Shown here in pieces: positions 9,255 to 18,899 of a DNA stretch of 64,000 nt. The DNA comes from Globodera rostochiensis (taxonomy: Eukaryota; Nematoda; Chromadorea; Rhabditida; Heteroderidae). Position 1 is the first letter of the stretch; each line of letters begins with the position of its first letter. The stretch spans positions 269,388 through 333,387 of the forward strand of contig JAEVLN010000009.1 in the NCBI GenBank assembly GCA_018350325.1. Direction: 5' to 3'. The position numbers and the translations under genes were made by a program. The notes beneath the pieces are model-generated. The model did not search any database, was not told the origin of the DNA, and was given only the letters and a program-made list of their open reading frames with translations.

Positions 9255-11484
9255 CTATGATTTTTTGGAAGTAGCACTTTTAGCAGCTAAATGACAATAA
9301 ATACGAAATAATGGTCGGGTCATAGCCACTACCTGCAGAAGCCGTTGGTCCCGGCGACTTGGTGGAAGCAGCGCCCATACCGGCTAAATGTCAAATAAAT
9401 ACGAAATAATGGTCGGGTCATAGCCACTACCTGCAGAAGCCGTTGGTCCCGGCGACTTGGTGGAAGCAGCGCCCATACCGGCTAAATGATAATAAATACG
9501 AATTAATGGTCGGGTCATAGCCACTACCTGCAGAAGCCGTTGGTCCCGGCGACTTGGTGGAAGCAGCGCCCATACCGGCTAAATGATAATAAATACGAAT
9601 TAATGGTCGGGTCATAGCCACTACCTGCAGAAGCCGTTGGTCCCGGCGACTTGGTGGAAGCAGCGCCCATACCGGCTAAATGATAATAAATACGAATTAA
9701 TGGTCGGGTCATAGCCACTACCTGCAGAAGCCGTTGGTCCCGGCGACTTGGTGGAAGCAGCGCCCATACCGGCTAAATGTCAAATAAATACGAAATAATG
9801 GTCGGGTCATAGCCACTACCTGCAGAAGCCGTTGGTCCCGGCGACTTGGTGGAAGCAGCGCCCATACCGGCTAAATGATAATAAATACGAATTAATGGTC
9901 GGGTCATAGCCACTACCTGCAGAAGCCGTTGGTCCCGGCGACTTGGTGGAAGCAGCGCCCATACCGGCTAAATGTCAAATAAATACGAAATAATGGTCGG
10001 GTCATAGCCACTACCTGCAGAAGCCGTTGGTCCCGGCGACTTGGTGGAAGCAGCGCCCGTACCGGCTAAATGTCAAATAAATACGAAATAATGGTCGGGT
10101 CATAGCCACTACCTGCAGAAGCCGTTGGTCCCGGCGACTTGGTGGAAGCAGCGCCCATACCGGCTAAATGTCAAATAAATACGAAATAATGGTCGGGTCA
10201 TAGCCACTACCTGCAGAAGCCGTTGGTCCCGGCGACTTGGTGGAAGCAGCGCCCATACCGGCTAAATGATAATAAATACGAATTAATGGTTCGAGCTTAG
10301 CCACTACCTGCAGAAGTCGTTGGTCCAATCGATGACTTGATGGAGGCAACGCTCTTGTCAACTAAATTAGGATTAGATAAATGCCTGATCATTAAACAGC
10401 AACCAAACTACCTGTAGATGATGACGTCGGCCCAATTTTGGAAATAATGTCCAGGTCAAAGGCTTCAGGAGGAGCTTTGCTCGTGACATTCGCTAAAAAT
10501 AAAATAAATGATCAAATAACACACAGAAGTTTCTTCTTCATCCTACTTTCGGGGATTGGAGGCTTCTTGAAAAACAAATTGTCCAGTACAAGTTTTCCGA
10601 TTGGTGGTTCGTTGCTTGTAGCCGCTAAAATCAAATTGGTTGTTAAGTCAATAAAATTAAGTCATTTTTCCATACTCTGTGCTGGGGTCGATGGTTCACG
10701 TGATGACCGCTGGGAGAGAGTGCCTTGTACTGAAATTGTGTTGAAAACACATAAAGTAGTTTAGCTAAATGATAATAAATACGAACTAATGGTCGGATCA
10801 TAGCCACTACCTGCCGTTGGTCCAGTCGGTGACTTGATGGAAGCAGCGCCCATAACGGCAGAAGTCGTTGGTCCAGTCGGTGACTTGATGGAAACAGCGC
10901 CCATAATGTCAGAAGTCGTTGGTCCAGTCGGTGACTTGATGGAAACAGCGCCCATAACGGCAGAAGTCGTTGGTCCAGTCGGTGATTTGATGGAAGCAGA
11001 GCCCATAACGGCAGAAGGCATTGGTCCAGTCGGTGAGGCGTTCTTGTTAACTAAATTAGGGATTAGGTAAATGCTTGATCAATAAACAGCAACCAAACTA
11101 CCTGCAGAGGATGACGTCGGCACAATTTTGGTAATAGCGCCCAGGTCAAAGGCTACAGGAGGAGGAACTTTGCCCGTGACATTCTCTAAATAAAATAAAT
11201 GATCAGATGACAAATAGTCCACCTTTTAGTTCTCTCTACCTGTAACGGGTGCCGGTTTACTTGATAAGCTTTTGGAGGCTGCGTCTTGCTGGTCTGCAGC
11301 GGGCTTTACCGGCGGTGGCTGTTCGGCTTGCTGTGTTAAAAAATAGCAATTACATAACTCGACTAGAATTACCATAAACTTAAACTACCTTCTTCTTGCA
11401 GCCGCAACATTGGGTAATAATCACCAACACGGCAGCAACGACAATAAACATCAGTTGAAGTGGAATTAAAGCGAAGACCGTCAT
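9255..11484 (-). CDS. Module-repeat membrane/secreted protein, expanded copy (B)
   Basis: Nineteen exons can be joined with consistent phase, giving 439 residues. In transcript order: 11389-11484, 11240-11330, 11102-11185, 10811-11050, 10676-10729, 10547-10624, 10412-10492, 10308-10361, ten 51-nt exons (10211-10261, 10113-10163, 10015-10065, 9917-9967, 9820-9870, 9722-9772, 9625-9675, 9528-9578, 9431-9481, 9333-9383) and the terminal 9255-9286. The N terminus matches copy A (hydrophobic segment, then CCGCKKK). The 240-nt exon holds four fused modules like VMGAVSIKSPTGPTTS. Each 51-nt exon encodes AGMGAASTKSPGPTASA or a near copy. Exon 7 (NVTSKAPPEAFDLDII) repeats exon 3, so the gene contains an internal block duplication. 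Products would be Ser/Thr/Ala/Pro/Gly-rich. Function is not recognised. Confidence 0.82.
9287..10307 (-). repeat. Exon-plus-intron tandem array (97-98 bp unit)
   Basis: Ten consecutive units, each a 51-nt exon plus a 46- or 47-nt intron. Every exon ends CTTCTGCAG before GTAGTGGCTATGA, and every intron ends in ATTTAG. Two intron length variants alternate irregularly, giving 97- and 98-bp units. Copies are almost identical, which implies recent duplication or ongoing homogenisation. Confidence 0.95.
10811..11050 (-). repeat. Intronless 51-bp coding repeat within one exon
   Basis: The fourth exon of copy B holds four tandem modules (the last truncated) of the type VMGAVSIKSPTGPTTS, joined directly with no intron. 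The protein module is homologous to the one spread over single exons at 9333-10261. Confidence 0.92.
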
Positions 11485-11550
11485 GGCTTTGGATGCTGTT
11501 GAAGACAGGCAGAAGTAACAAACACAAATGGGAAGAGATTGAAAATGTTC

Positions 11551-11563
11551 GCTTTATATACCC
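11551..11563 (-). promoter_or_regulatory. TATA-like element upstream of copy B
   Basis: GGTATATAAAGC on the minus strand, 67-79 nt upstream of the copy B start codon. The homology between arms stops at 11511, so this element is private to copy B; no comparable TATA sequence is seen upstream of copy A. Confidence 0.45.
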
Positions 11564-11815
11564 TATTTCTCACAGATTTAATGTGGCGCAAACATTTTGG
11601 CGATGTGTCAATTCGTGTACCACCAAACCCCGAAAAATTTTCCCTCAAGACAAAATCTCGACTGCTAAAAAGCTATAGAGCCAGTCCAAAAACCTTTGCA
11701 TTTTTTTAAAATTTCTTCCTAAATTCCTTCTCTGGTGAGACATATTCACATTTATGCCAAAATAAGATTTTAGAGCGTTTTAAAAGTGTCTTTATTACGG
11801 ACCCATAAATCTTAT

Positions 11816-12142
11816 GAAGAATACGTGTACCTCACCAAATCCCATAAATTATATATATGAGCCCGGGACTGAAGTGTCTTTTTGAATGGGGACTCAGTCG
11901 CGTTAGGCTTAGGCCTAATGCTCCGCTGCGTGTTTTACCCTATATATGTAAGTGATTTTCTCCATTTTTTAATCAATGGACAACTGAGTCCCCAGTCAAA
12001 AAGACACTTCAGTCCCGGGCTCATAACTTGCTTCAAAGTGGTTTCCGCCAAAAAATTCTTTCAGATTCGTGCGTTAGGCTTAGAGAGGAGTCGATTGATA
12101 TATATAATTTGTGGGATTTGGTGAGGTACACGTATTCTTCAA
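11816..12142. mobile_element. Palindromic (MITE-like) element before mog-1
   Basis: Two nested inverted pairs: GAATACGTGTACCTCACCAA (from 11818) with its complement ending near 12141, and GAGCCCGGGACTGAAGTGTC (from 11860) with its complement near 12004-12023. The right half has an extra about 70 bp. The structure fits a foldback or MITE insertion just upstream of the mog-1 start codon, and it may contribute to the 5' UTR or promoter. Confidence 0.6.
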
Positions 12143-12198
12143 TTTTACCGTTTTTTTTGCTAATGAACACATTGTATCCCTTTAAGCTTTTTGAGAAA

Positions 12199-15100
12199 AT
12201 GGATGTCGACACACAATCAATTTCGTTCTTAGAGGGTTCGAGTGGAACGGAGCGAGGCGGACTGATTACTTTGAAGAATAAAGATACAAAAAAAGACTTT
12301 GACGATGAAAAATTGTTCAAAAAGCCGTCTCTGCTTGGCCTTGATCGGCTTGCGAAGGCAAAGCGCGAGGAGCACTTGCGCAAGCGGCAGACGACGGAGG
12401 CCGGAGACGAAACGCCGGGCCTATCGGACAGTGTCAGGAGAGAAATAACCAGGTTCTGTCATTGTGCTTTGAGGTGCCAAATTCCTTGTTTAAAGAACTG
12501 CTTTTGTCCACCTTTGCAGCGAGTAGGAATAAACATTGGGTCGGGTAGGCCAAAACTACGACTCGTTTTTCGGTGGGGTTTTTCAGATAACTCTGCTTAA
12601 ACGTCCTAAAATGCACCATGCCGACCAAAGGCGTAGCCAAACCTTCCTTGGGTTTCGAGGAGTGTCGACACAAAATTTGACCGATTGAGCAAATGAAAAT
12701 TTTGATGTTTGCCTTGTGGGGCCCTTTTCTGACAAAATAAGTTTTCAGATATGTTAAAGACAAATACCGTGACGACAGAGACCGTCGTGGCATCGAAGCG
12801 GACTCGAAAAACGAACGGGGGGCGGCGCACGATCGGCATCGACACAAAAAGCGAGACAGGGAAGGCCGACGCGCTCATGACAAGTTTGTTGGGTTTGCAG
12901 ATTTTCTGGTAATTTCCCCCCAATTTTATATTGAATATGCGGAACAAAATTCTAACAGTCATATGAAAGTCCCACTAAAATAAAATGCCTTTCATTAGAG
13001 CATCGTTTGGGGATGTCGATACGCCGAAGTTCAAACTGCCGAACACACCATCGAGTTCGAGATGGGAAGAGGACGATTTGCAACCGCCGGCCAAGCAAAG
13101 TTCGTGGGACTTTGGGACGCCGCGAGAACGGAGCAGTCGCTCGACCGGCGAATTGGAGCGAAACCCTCACAGCATTTGGCGATCGGAAAGGGAGCGCAGA
13201 GGCGCAATGGGGCGGAGGTTTGTCCAAAGGGTAGCCAAACGAAAAAATAGCAAAAATTTGCTGACATCAAAAGCTTTCAGAAAGCTAAGAAATCGCGGCG
13301 GAACTTTGGGGGGGGGGCACTGATGAAGAAGTCGTTTTTAGAGATGATTTAGTTATTTTTTGGAAGATACATTTTTTTACCGGTTTTGGTTTGAAGAAAT
13401 TCTACCGTTTTAACGTTTAATGAGTTTTGTTTAAAACTGAATTTTAGACGCCACCGGCATCGATATGGCGATGACAAAGTCGGCGAGGACGAATTGCCCA
13501 AATTTAACGATGATTTGGAGCGAAAGCAATGGGAAAATGAACAGTATATGCTCGACCGAGAATGGTAATGGATAACAAAACGACTTTTGGTTGAATTTTT
13601 CTATTTGAGGTACGAAAACGATCAAGGATGCTACAACGACGAGTTCAATCCGTTTGCCAACGTTTCGCAGAATTATGTGGAGAAGCGAGAGAAGCAATTG
13701 GACCAAACTCGGCAAAAGCCGAGGCTGACGCTGAGGCAGCAACAGATAAAGAAGGACAACGAAATGTGGGAGAACAACCGGCTGGCCAGATCGGGTTGGT
13801 TGGTTGTCAGTTGCGTTCTAAAGAGCGGGGTGGGGGCTGCCCGTAATCAGGGAGAGGAGGAATGGGGGCTTTCCCTCCGTAACGAAAAGAAAAATTTTAA
13901 CACTTTTTTTTGTTGCTTTTTGACTGACCGACCGCCGACCCTTCTTCCTCGAATATTTTTATTTAAATTTTTTTGTGTTCTCCTAAAAATGGAATTGTTT
14001 TATTTTTTTGTTTAATTTATTAATGTCAATTTAGGCGTGGTAACATTTTCTGAGAATCTCGGCGACTTCTTCGACAACGAGACTGATGAAAACAGAGTGT
14101 CCCTTCTCGTTCACAACATTATTCCGCCCTTTTTGGATGGTCGAATTGCGTACACGTGCCAAACTCAGCCCGTCGTCCCTGTTAGTTTACCGGAATTTTG
14201 GCTATCTATTCATCTTCAACTCGCAAAATATTTTGTTTGTTACTTTTCCGAGAAATGATTTCCTTTGAGAATAGCAGTTTTTTACAATGCCTTCGATGTT
14301 TTAGGTAAAAGACGTCACTTCGGACATGGCCATTACTGCAAGCAAAGGAAGCAAACAAGTCCGAGTCTACCGTGAGCAGCAGGAACGACTGAAGGCGCAG
14401 GAGAAGCATTGGGAGTTGGCGGGCACGAGAATCGGCGAGATAATGGGCATTAAGGCGAAAGCCGAAGAGACGGAGCCGGACAATCAAAACTATCGGTAAC
14501 AAGGCCATTATGTTGATAGAAAATCGTTTTGTTCAAAATGACCAGAAGATTGGGATTTAAATTGTTCAATTTTAGGGAGTCTCAGCAATTTGCCACCCAT
14601 CTGAAAGAGTCGGAGGCCGTCTCGGTCTTTGCCATGGAGAAGACCATCCGACAGCAGCGCGAGTATTTGCCTGTCTTTGCGGTGCGTCAGAAACTGTTGC
14701 AAATTGTCCGCGAGAATTCGGTGGTGGTCGTCGTCGGCGAGACGGGCAGTGGGAAGACGACGCAACTGACACAATATTTGGTGGAGGACACTTACGGCCG
14801 AGCCGGTGCCATCATCGGCTGCACGCAGCCAAGACGGGTGGCGGCGATGAGCGTGGCGAAGCGCGTTTCCGAGGAGATGGGCGTCGAACTTGGAAAGGTT
14901 CGGCACGGCACAACTGTTAGAGCGAGAAAAGAACCGGTTGTGTCACCCGACCCCGTTAAATTACCGCCAACACTCAAAGATTTCACTCCCGGTCCCCGAC
15001 ACTCTAACCAAAAATTACGGTTTTTTGTACCGTTATATTATCATCGATCTTAAGGAATGTGGTTATGCCATTCGATTCGAGGATTGCACATCGGAAAAAA

Positions 15101-18100
15101 CAATAATTAAGGTTTGTTGTTCGAACTGACCAAGAGAAGCATAATAAGAGTTTTAATCACTTTTTAGTACATGACCGATGGTATTCTGCTGAGAGAATGT
15201 TTGAGGTATGCACAATTCGTTTTTGAACAATTTCAATGTGTTTCTGCTTCACTTTAGTGATCCTGACCTCGACACGTACTCCGCGATCATCATGGACGAA
15301 GCGCACGAGCGTTCGCTGAACACGGACGTTCTGTTTGGACTGCTGAGAGACGTTGTTGCAAGACGGTAATAACAAAACTAGCCAACATGTAACAAATCCA
15401 ATGGTTTTTTAATTTTTACTTTTGCACCAACAATTTCATTTTTAGTTCTGATTTGAAACTGATCGTCACTTCCGCCACAATGGACGCGGACAAATTTGCC
15501 AATTTTTTTGGAGGTCACACGCCAATTTTCCAAATCCCCGGCCGAACGTTTCCCGTCGAAACTTATCACGCCCGTGTCCCCGTCGAAGACCACGTCGACG
15601 CAGCGGTCAAACAGGCCGTCAAAATTCACTTGGGCGGCCTCGATGGGGACATTCTCATTTTTATGCCGGGCCAAGAGGACATCGAGGTGCCTTAACATTA
15701 TTTTTGGATGTTACATTTTTCAATTTTGTTTTTGAAACCGAAAAAAGAGAGGTTTTTTTGGTTGACTATTTTAATTTCTTGGGCTTATTTGTTTTTTGTT
15801 GGGGGGGGGGGAGCGGGGCTTCGCTGCAGTCGAGTTTTTTAGGCGCCCGGTATGCAAAAGAGCGATCGAATTTGCATTTTGATGCCATTCAGGTGACCTG
15901 TGCACTGGTCAAAGAGAAGTTGGGCGAATTGGACGAAGCGCCTCCTCTCGCGGTGTTGCCTATCTATTCCCAACTCCCCAGCGACCTCCAGGCGAAGATT
16001 TTCCAAAAGGCCCCGGGGGGCATGCGCAAATGCATTGTCGCGACAAACATCGCCGAGACCTCACTGACCGTCGATGGCATTTTCTTTGTGGTGGACCCGG
16101 GCTACTGCAAGCTGAAAGTGTTCAACCCGAAAATTGGCATGGACACACTGCAGGTGACTTTATCATTTCTTGAAAAAAAAAAATGAAATTTACACTAAAA
16201 TGGCATTTCTAATATTTATCTTTTTGAAGATATTTCCCGTTTCGCAAGCATCCGCCAACCAACGGTCGGGCCGTGCCGGTCGTACTGGTCCCGGCCACTG
16301 TTATCGGCTGTACACGGAGAGACAATTCAAGGATGAAATGCTGGTCAGCACTGTGCCGGAGATTCAGCGGACAAACCTTGCGAATGTCGTCCTTTTGCTG
16401 TCAGTTGGTCCATTCATTTGCATTTTTGGGGTTTTTTAAAAAAATTTTAAGTAAATCTCTGAATGTCGACGATTTGCTGCACTTCCATTTCATGGACTCC
16501 CCGCCAATGGACAATATGCTGAACTCGATGTATCAGCTTTGGACACTGGGCGCACTGGACAACATTGGCCAATTGACAGATTCGGGGCGGAAAATGGTGG
16601 AATGTGAGGAAAGAAAAGAATTTTTAAACGACAAAAATAATAAAGATTTTCAGTTCCTTTGGACCCGACACTTTCGAAAATGTGTTTAATGTCCGTGGAG
16701 ATGGGCTGCAGCAGTGAAATATTAACAATTGTCTCGATGCTTTCCGTTCCCTCCATTTTCTTTCGTCCCAAAGGGAGGGAGGACGAAGCGGACGCTCGTC
16801 GAGAAAAATTTCAGGTTTTTTTTTGTCATTAAAGTCTCAGAGTTTTCAAAAGGACCACCTTAGTCAACAAAAACGTCTTCATTCTCAATGCATAACGTTG
16901 TTTTTAAGGTTCCCGAGAGTGACCACCTCACCTATTTGAACACGTACATCCAATGGCAAAAGCACAAGTACAGCTCCAAATGGTGCACCGACAGTTTTGT
17001 GCACGCGAAAGCGATGCGCAAAGTGCGCGAGGTGCGTGCACAATTGGCCGAAATTATGGAGAGCCAGAAGTTGGAAATGATCTCCTCCGGCACCGATTGG
17101 GACGTCGTGCGGAAGTGCGTATGCTCGGCATACTTTTACAACGCGGCACGGTATGGCAACCCCAAACAAAAAGAGGGATATAAAGTTTTTTTTTTGTTGG
17201 TTTTGATTGTGAAAAATTAAATGGATTTTCAAGAAGTTGGTTTAAGATTGAAAGGAATCGGCGAATATGCGAATGTCCGTTCGGGAATGCCATGTTTTCT
17301 TCATCCAACTTCGGCACTTTTTGGAATGGGCTATACTCCCGACGTGGGTTTTACCCTAAACACTTACAAATTAGGCCGTCCGAGAAAGTCGTTTTGGTTT
17401 GAGACTGGACTGGGACAAAATCTCCGAAAATTTCGAGGGGTTTCCGCAGGGACGTAGCTAGAAAAAAATTTCGGAGGGGGGAATTGATCCACCTGAGCGC
17501 GGCGCTCAGATGGGAAAGCCATCTGAGCGGCCCGGCGGTGCCGATAGGCGTCGCCGGGAAAATTTTGATTGGAATTTGTTAAGAAAATTGATCAAAAAGT
17601 TGTAAAAGTGTAAACAATAGGGTCCCCCCTCTTGTTTTTTTTCCCTCAAATTTCATTTCGGGGGGGGGGGAATTCCCCCCCCCACCCCCCCTCTGGCTAC
17701 GTCGTTGGGTTTCCGGCATTAAAGCTTGGTCCCGCCGAAACTTTTTTAAATACGGTGTATTTTTTATTAAATTTATACAAATTTTGTTTACCAAACAAAA
17801 GCATAGACTCCAAATGAATTGTTCCTTCCCTATTTATTTTCAGTACGTCGTTTACCACGAATTGGTTATGACGGCAAAGGAATATATGCAAAGCGTAACC
17901 GCTGTGGACGCGCAATGGCTCGCCGAGTTAGGGCCCATGTTTTACTCCGTCAAAGAGACGATTAAAACGCGAATGGAGAAAATTCGAGTGCTTTTTTAAA
18001 TTTAAACATTTTTTTCGTTTGATTGAAAAAATCCGATTTTGCCCCCAAGGACACGGAACGGACCACCGCCGCGATGGAAAAAGAGATGGAAGAAGCGCAG

Positions 18101-18235
18101 AAACAACTGTCCGAACGACGGAGCCAAACCGAACGGGCACAGCGAAGAGTTGGCGCCCAAATTGCCGAGGCTGGGAAGCACAGTTCGACGACCAGCAGCA
18201 GCCGAGTGCTGTCTAAGCGAAGCTTCGGACTGTGA
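12199..18235 (+). CDS. mog-1: DHX38 / PRP16 DEAH-box splicing helicase (MOG-1)
   Basis: PRP16/DHX38 remodels the spliceosome before the second step of splicing; the C. elegans orthologue MOG-1 acts in the germline sperm-oocyte switch. The N terminus (exon 12199-12452) has [13 protein letters not shown], typical of DHX38. Following exons (12749 on, 12999-13217, 13448-13564, 13607 on) are charged and lead to [18 protein letters not shown]. Helicase motifs are intact: GETGSGKT (14736-14759), [19 protein letters not shown] (15295-15306), SAT (about 15471), [12 protein letters not shown], and [12 protein letters not shown] (16259 on). The HA2/OB part reads through [17 protein letters not shown] and [13 protein letters not shown]. 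The C terminus ends SKRSFGL. About 18 short exons cover the full family length. Intron 17344-17843 carries a TE fragment. No disabling change is seen. Confidence 0.96.
17449..17710. mobile_element. MITE-like insertion in a mog-1 intron
   Basis: Within the 500-bp intron, GGGACGTAGCTAGA near 17450 is mirrored by TCTGGCTACGTCG near 17692-17704, each followed inward by a poly-G (or poly-C) run and GGAATT. The interior has a strong hairpin (GAGCGGCGC-type arms near 17497-17530) and GGTGCCGATAGGCGTCGCC. The element is short and noncoding. Confidence 0.55.
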
Positions 18236-18899
18236 TAGCTGACGTTTGGTTGATGAAATGTTTAAAATTTGCATCAAATTATCCATTAATCGGTGAAAGG
18301 TCACATGCTAATTGTATGAATATTGATAATTGGGAACGCATTCATTCTTCTTGATGTTGTGATTGTGTCAAATTATGGCAAGAGCTCATGGTTGATTAAA
18401 GAGGCGAGTAAATATTTGGACTGGGAGTATCGCCTCGCCGGGAACTGCGGTCTCGAATCCCATAATCAAAACCGGCCTTAAATTTCGGCCAATAAAGTTT
18501 CAAAAATAGATGTAAAACCCCAAAGGATATTAATGCGCATTTGTGTAAGGGAACGGGACGTTCATTTTGGCGGGTATTGAACCCTAAAATGCACTTTTTG
18601 CATGCTTAAGAAGGAGACCAAATGCTTTCGGCAAAATTGAATTATTCTCGCGATTCAATTTTAAATTATTTGCTGTATTAAAAAGGGAAAAAGATTAATT
18701 TGAAAAAGGAAAATTTGGTTTAATTATGAAAATGGTAAACAAAAATCAGTCGAATTTGAGACGTTATAACTTTATTCACACTAAATCCGTCTTGGACTTT
18801 GAAGTGTAATGCTTTTTCTACTCATTTAGAGCTTTCGAATGGGGTAAGGCCTTACTGGTTTGGTGCAGTTTCGCCCAAAATTAACCAAAATTTTCAGTT
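18236..18899. other. Intergenic between convergent mog-1 and tyrosinase, with tRNA-like relic
   Basis: Contains the two 3' UTRs. Near 18430-18475, GGTCTCGAATCCC resembles a B box/T arm, but no matching A box is clear. Otherwise AT-rich with no recognised feature. Confidence 0.45.

Larger units (their letters stand above)
7558..11511. repeat. Large inverted duplication (unequal arms)
   Basis: The left arm (7558-8530) and right arm (9067-11511, reverse complement) share the 5' end, exons and 3' flank of the same gene, separated by a unique 536 bp spacer (8531-9066). Outer ends match at TGCCTGTCTTCAAC, and inner ends match up to GGTCGTCATTGTC. The arms differ in length because the right arm carries many more repeat modules and extra exons. 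Base differences in homologous exons (for example the third exon, 81 versus 84 nt) argue against a simple hairpin artefact. Confidence 0.92.

Noticed and set aside
8031..10361. Could the regularly spaced repeats be a CRISPR array?
   Set aside because: Units are nearly identical throughout with no variable spacers, contain splice sites, and lie in a eukaryotic gene.
10438..10764. A 108-codon plus-strand open frame
   Set aside because: It overlaps four minus-strand exons of copy B that have correct phase, splice sites and homology to other exons.
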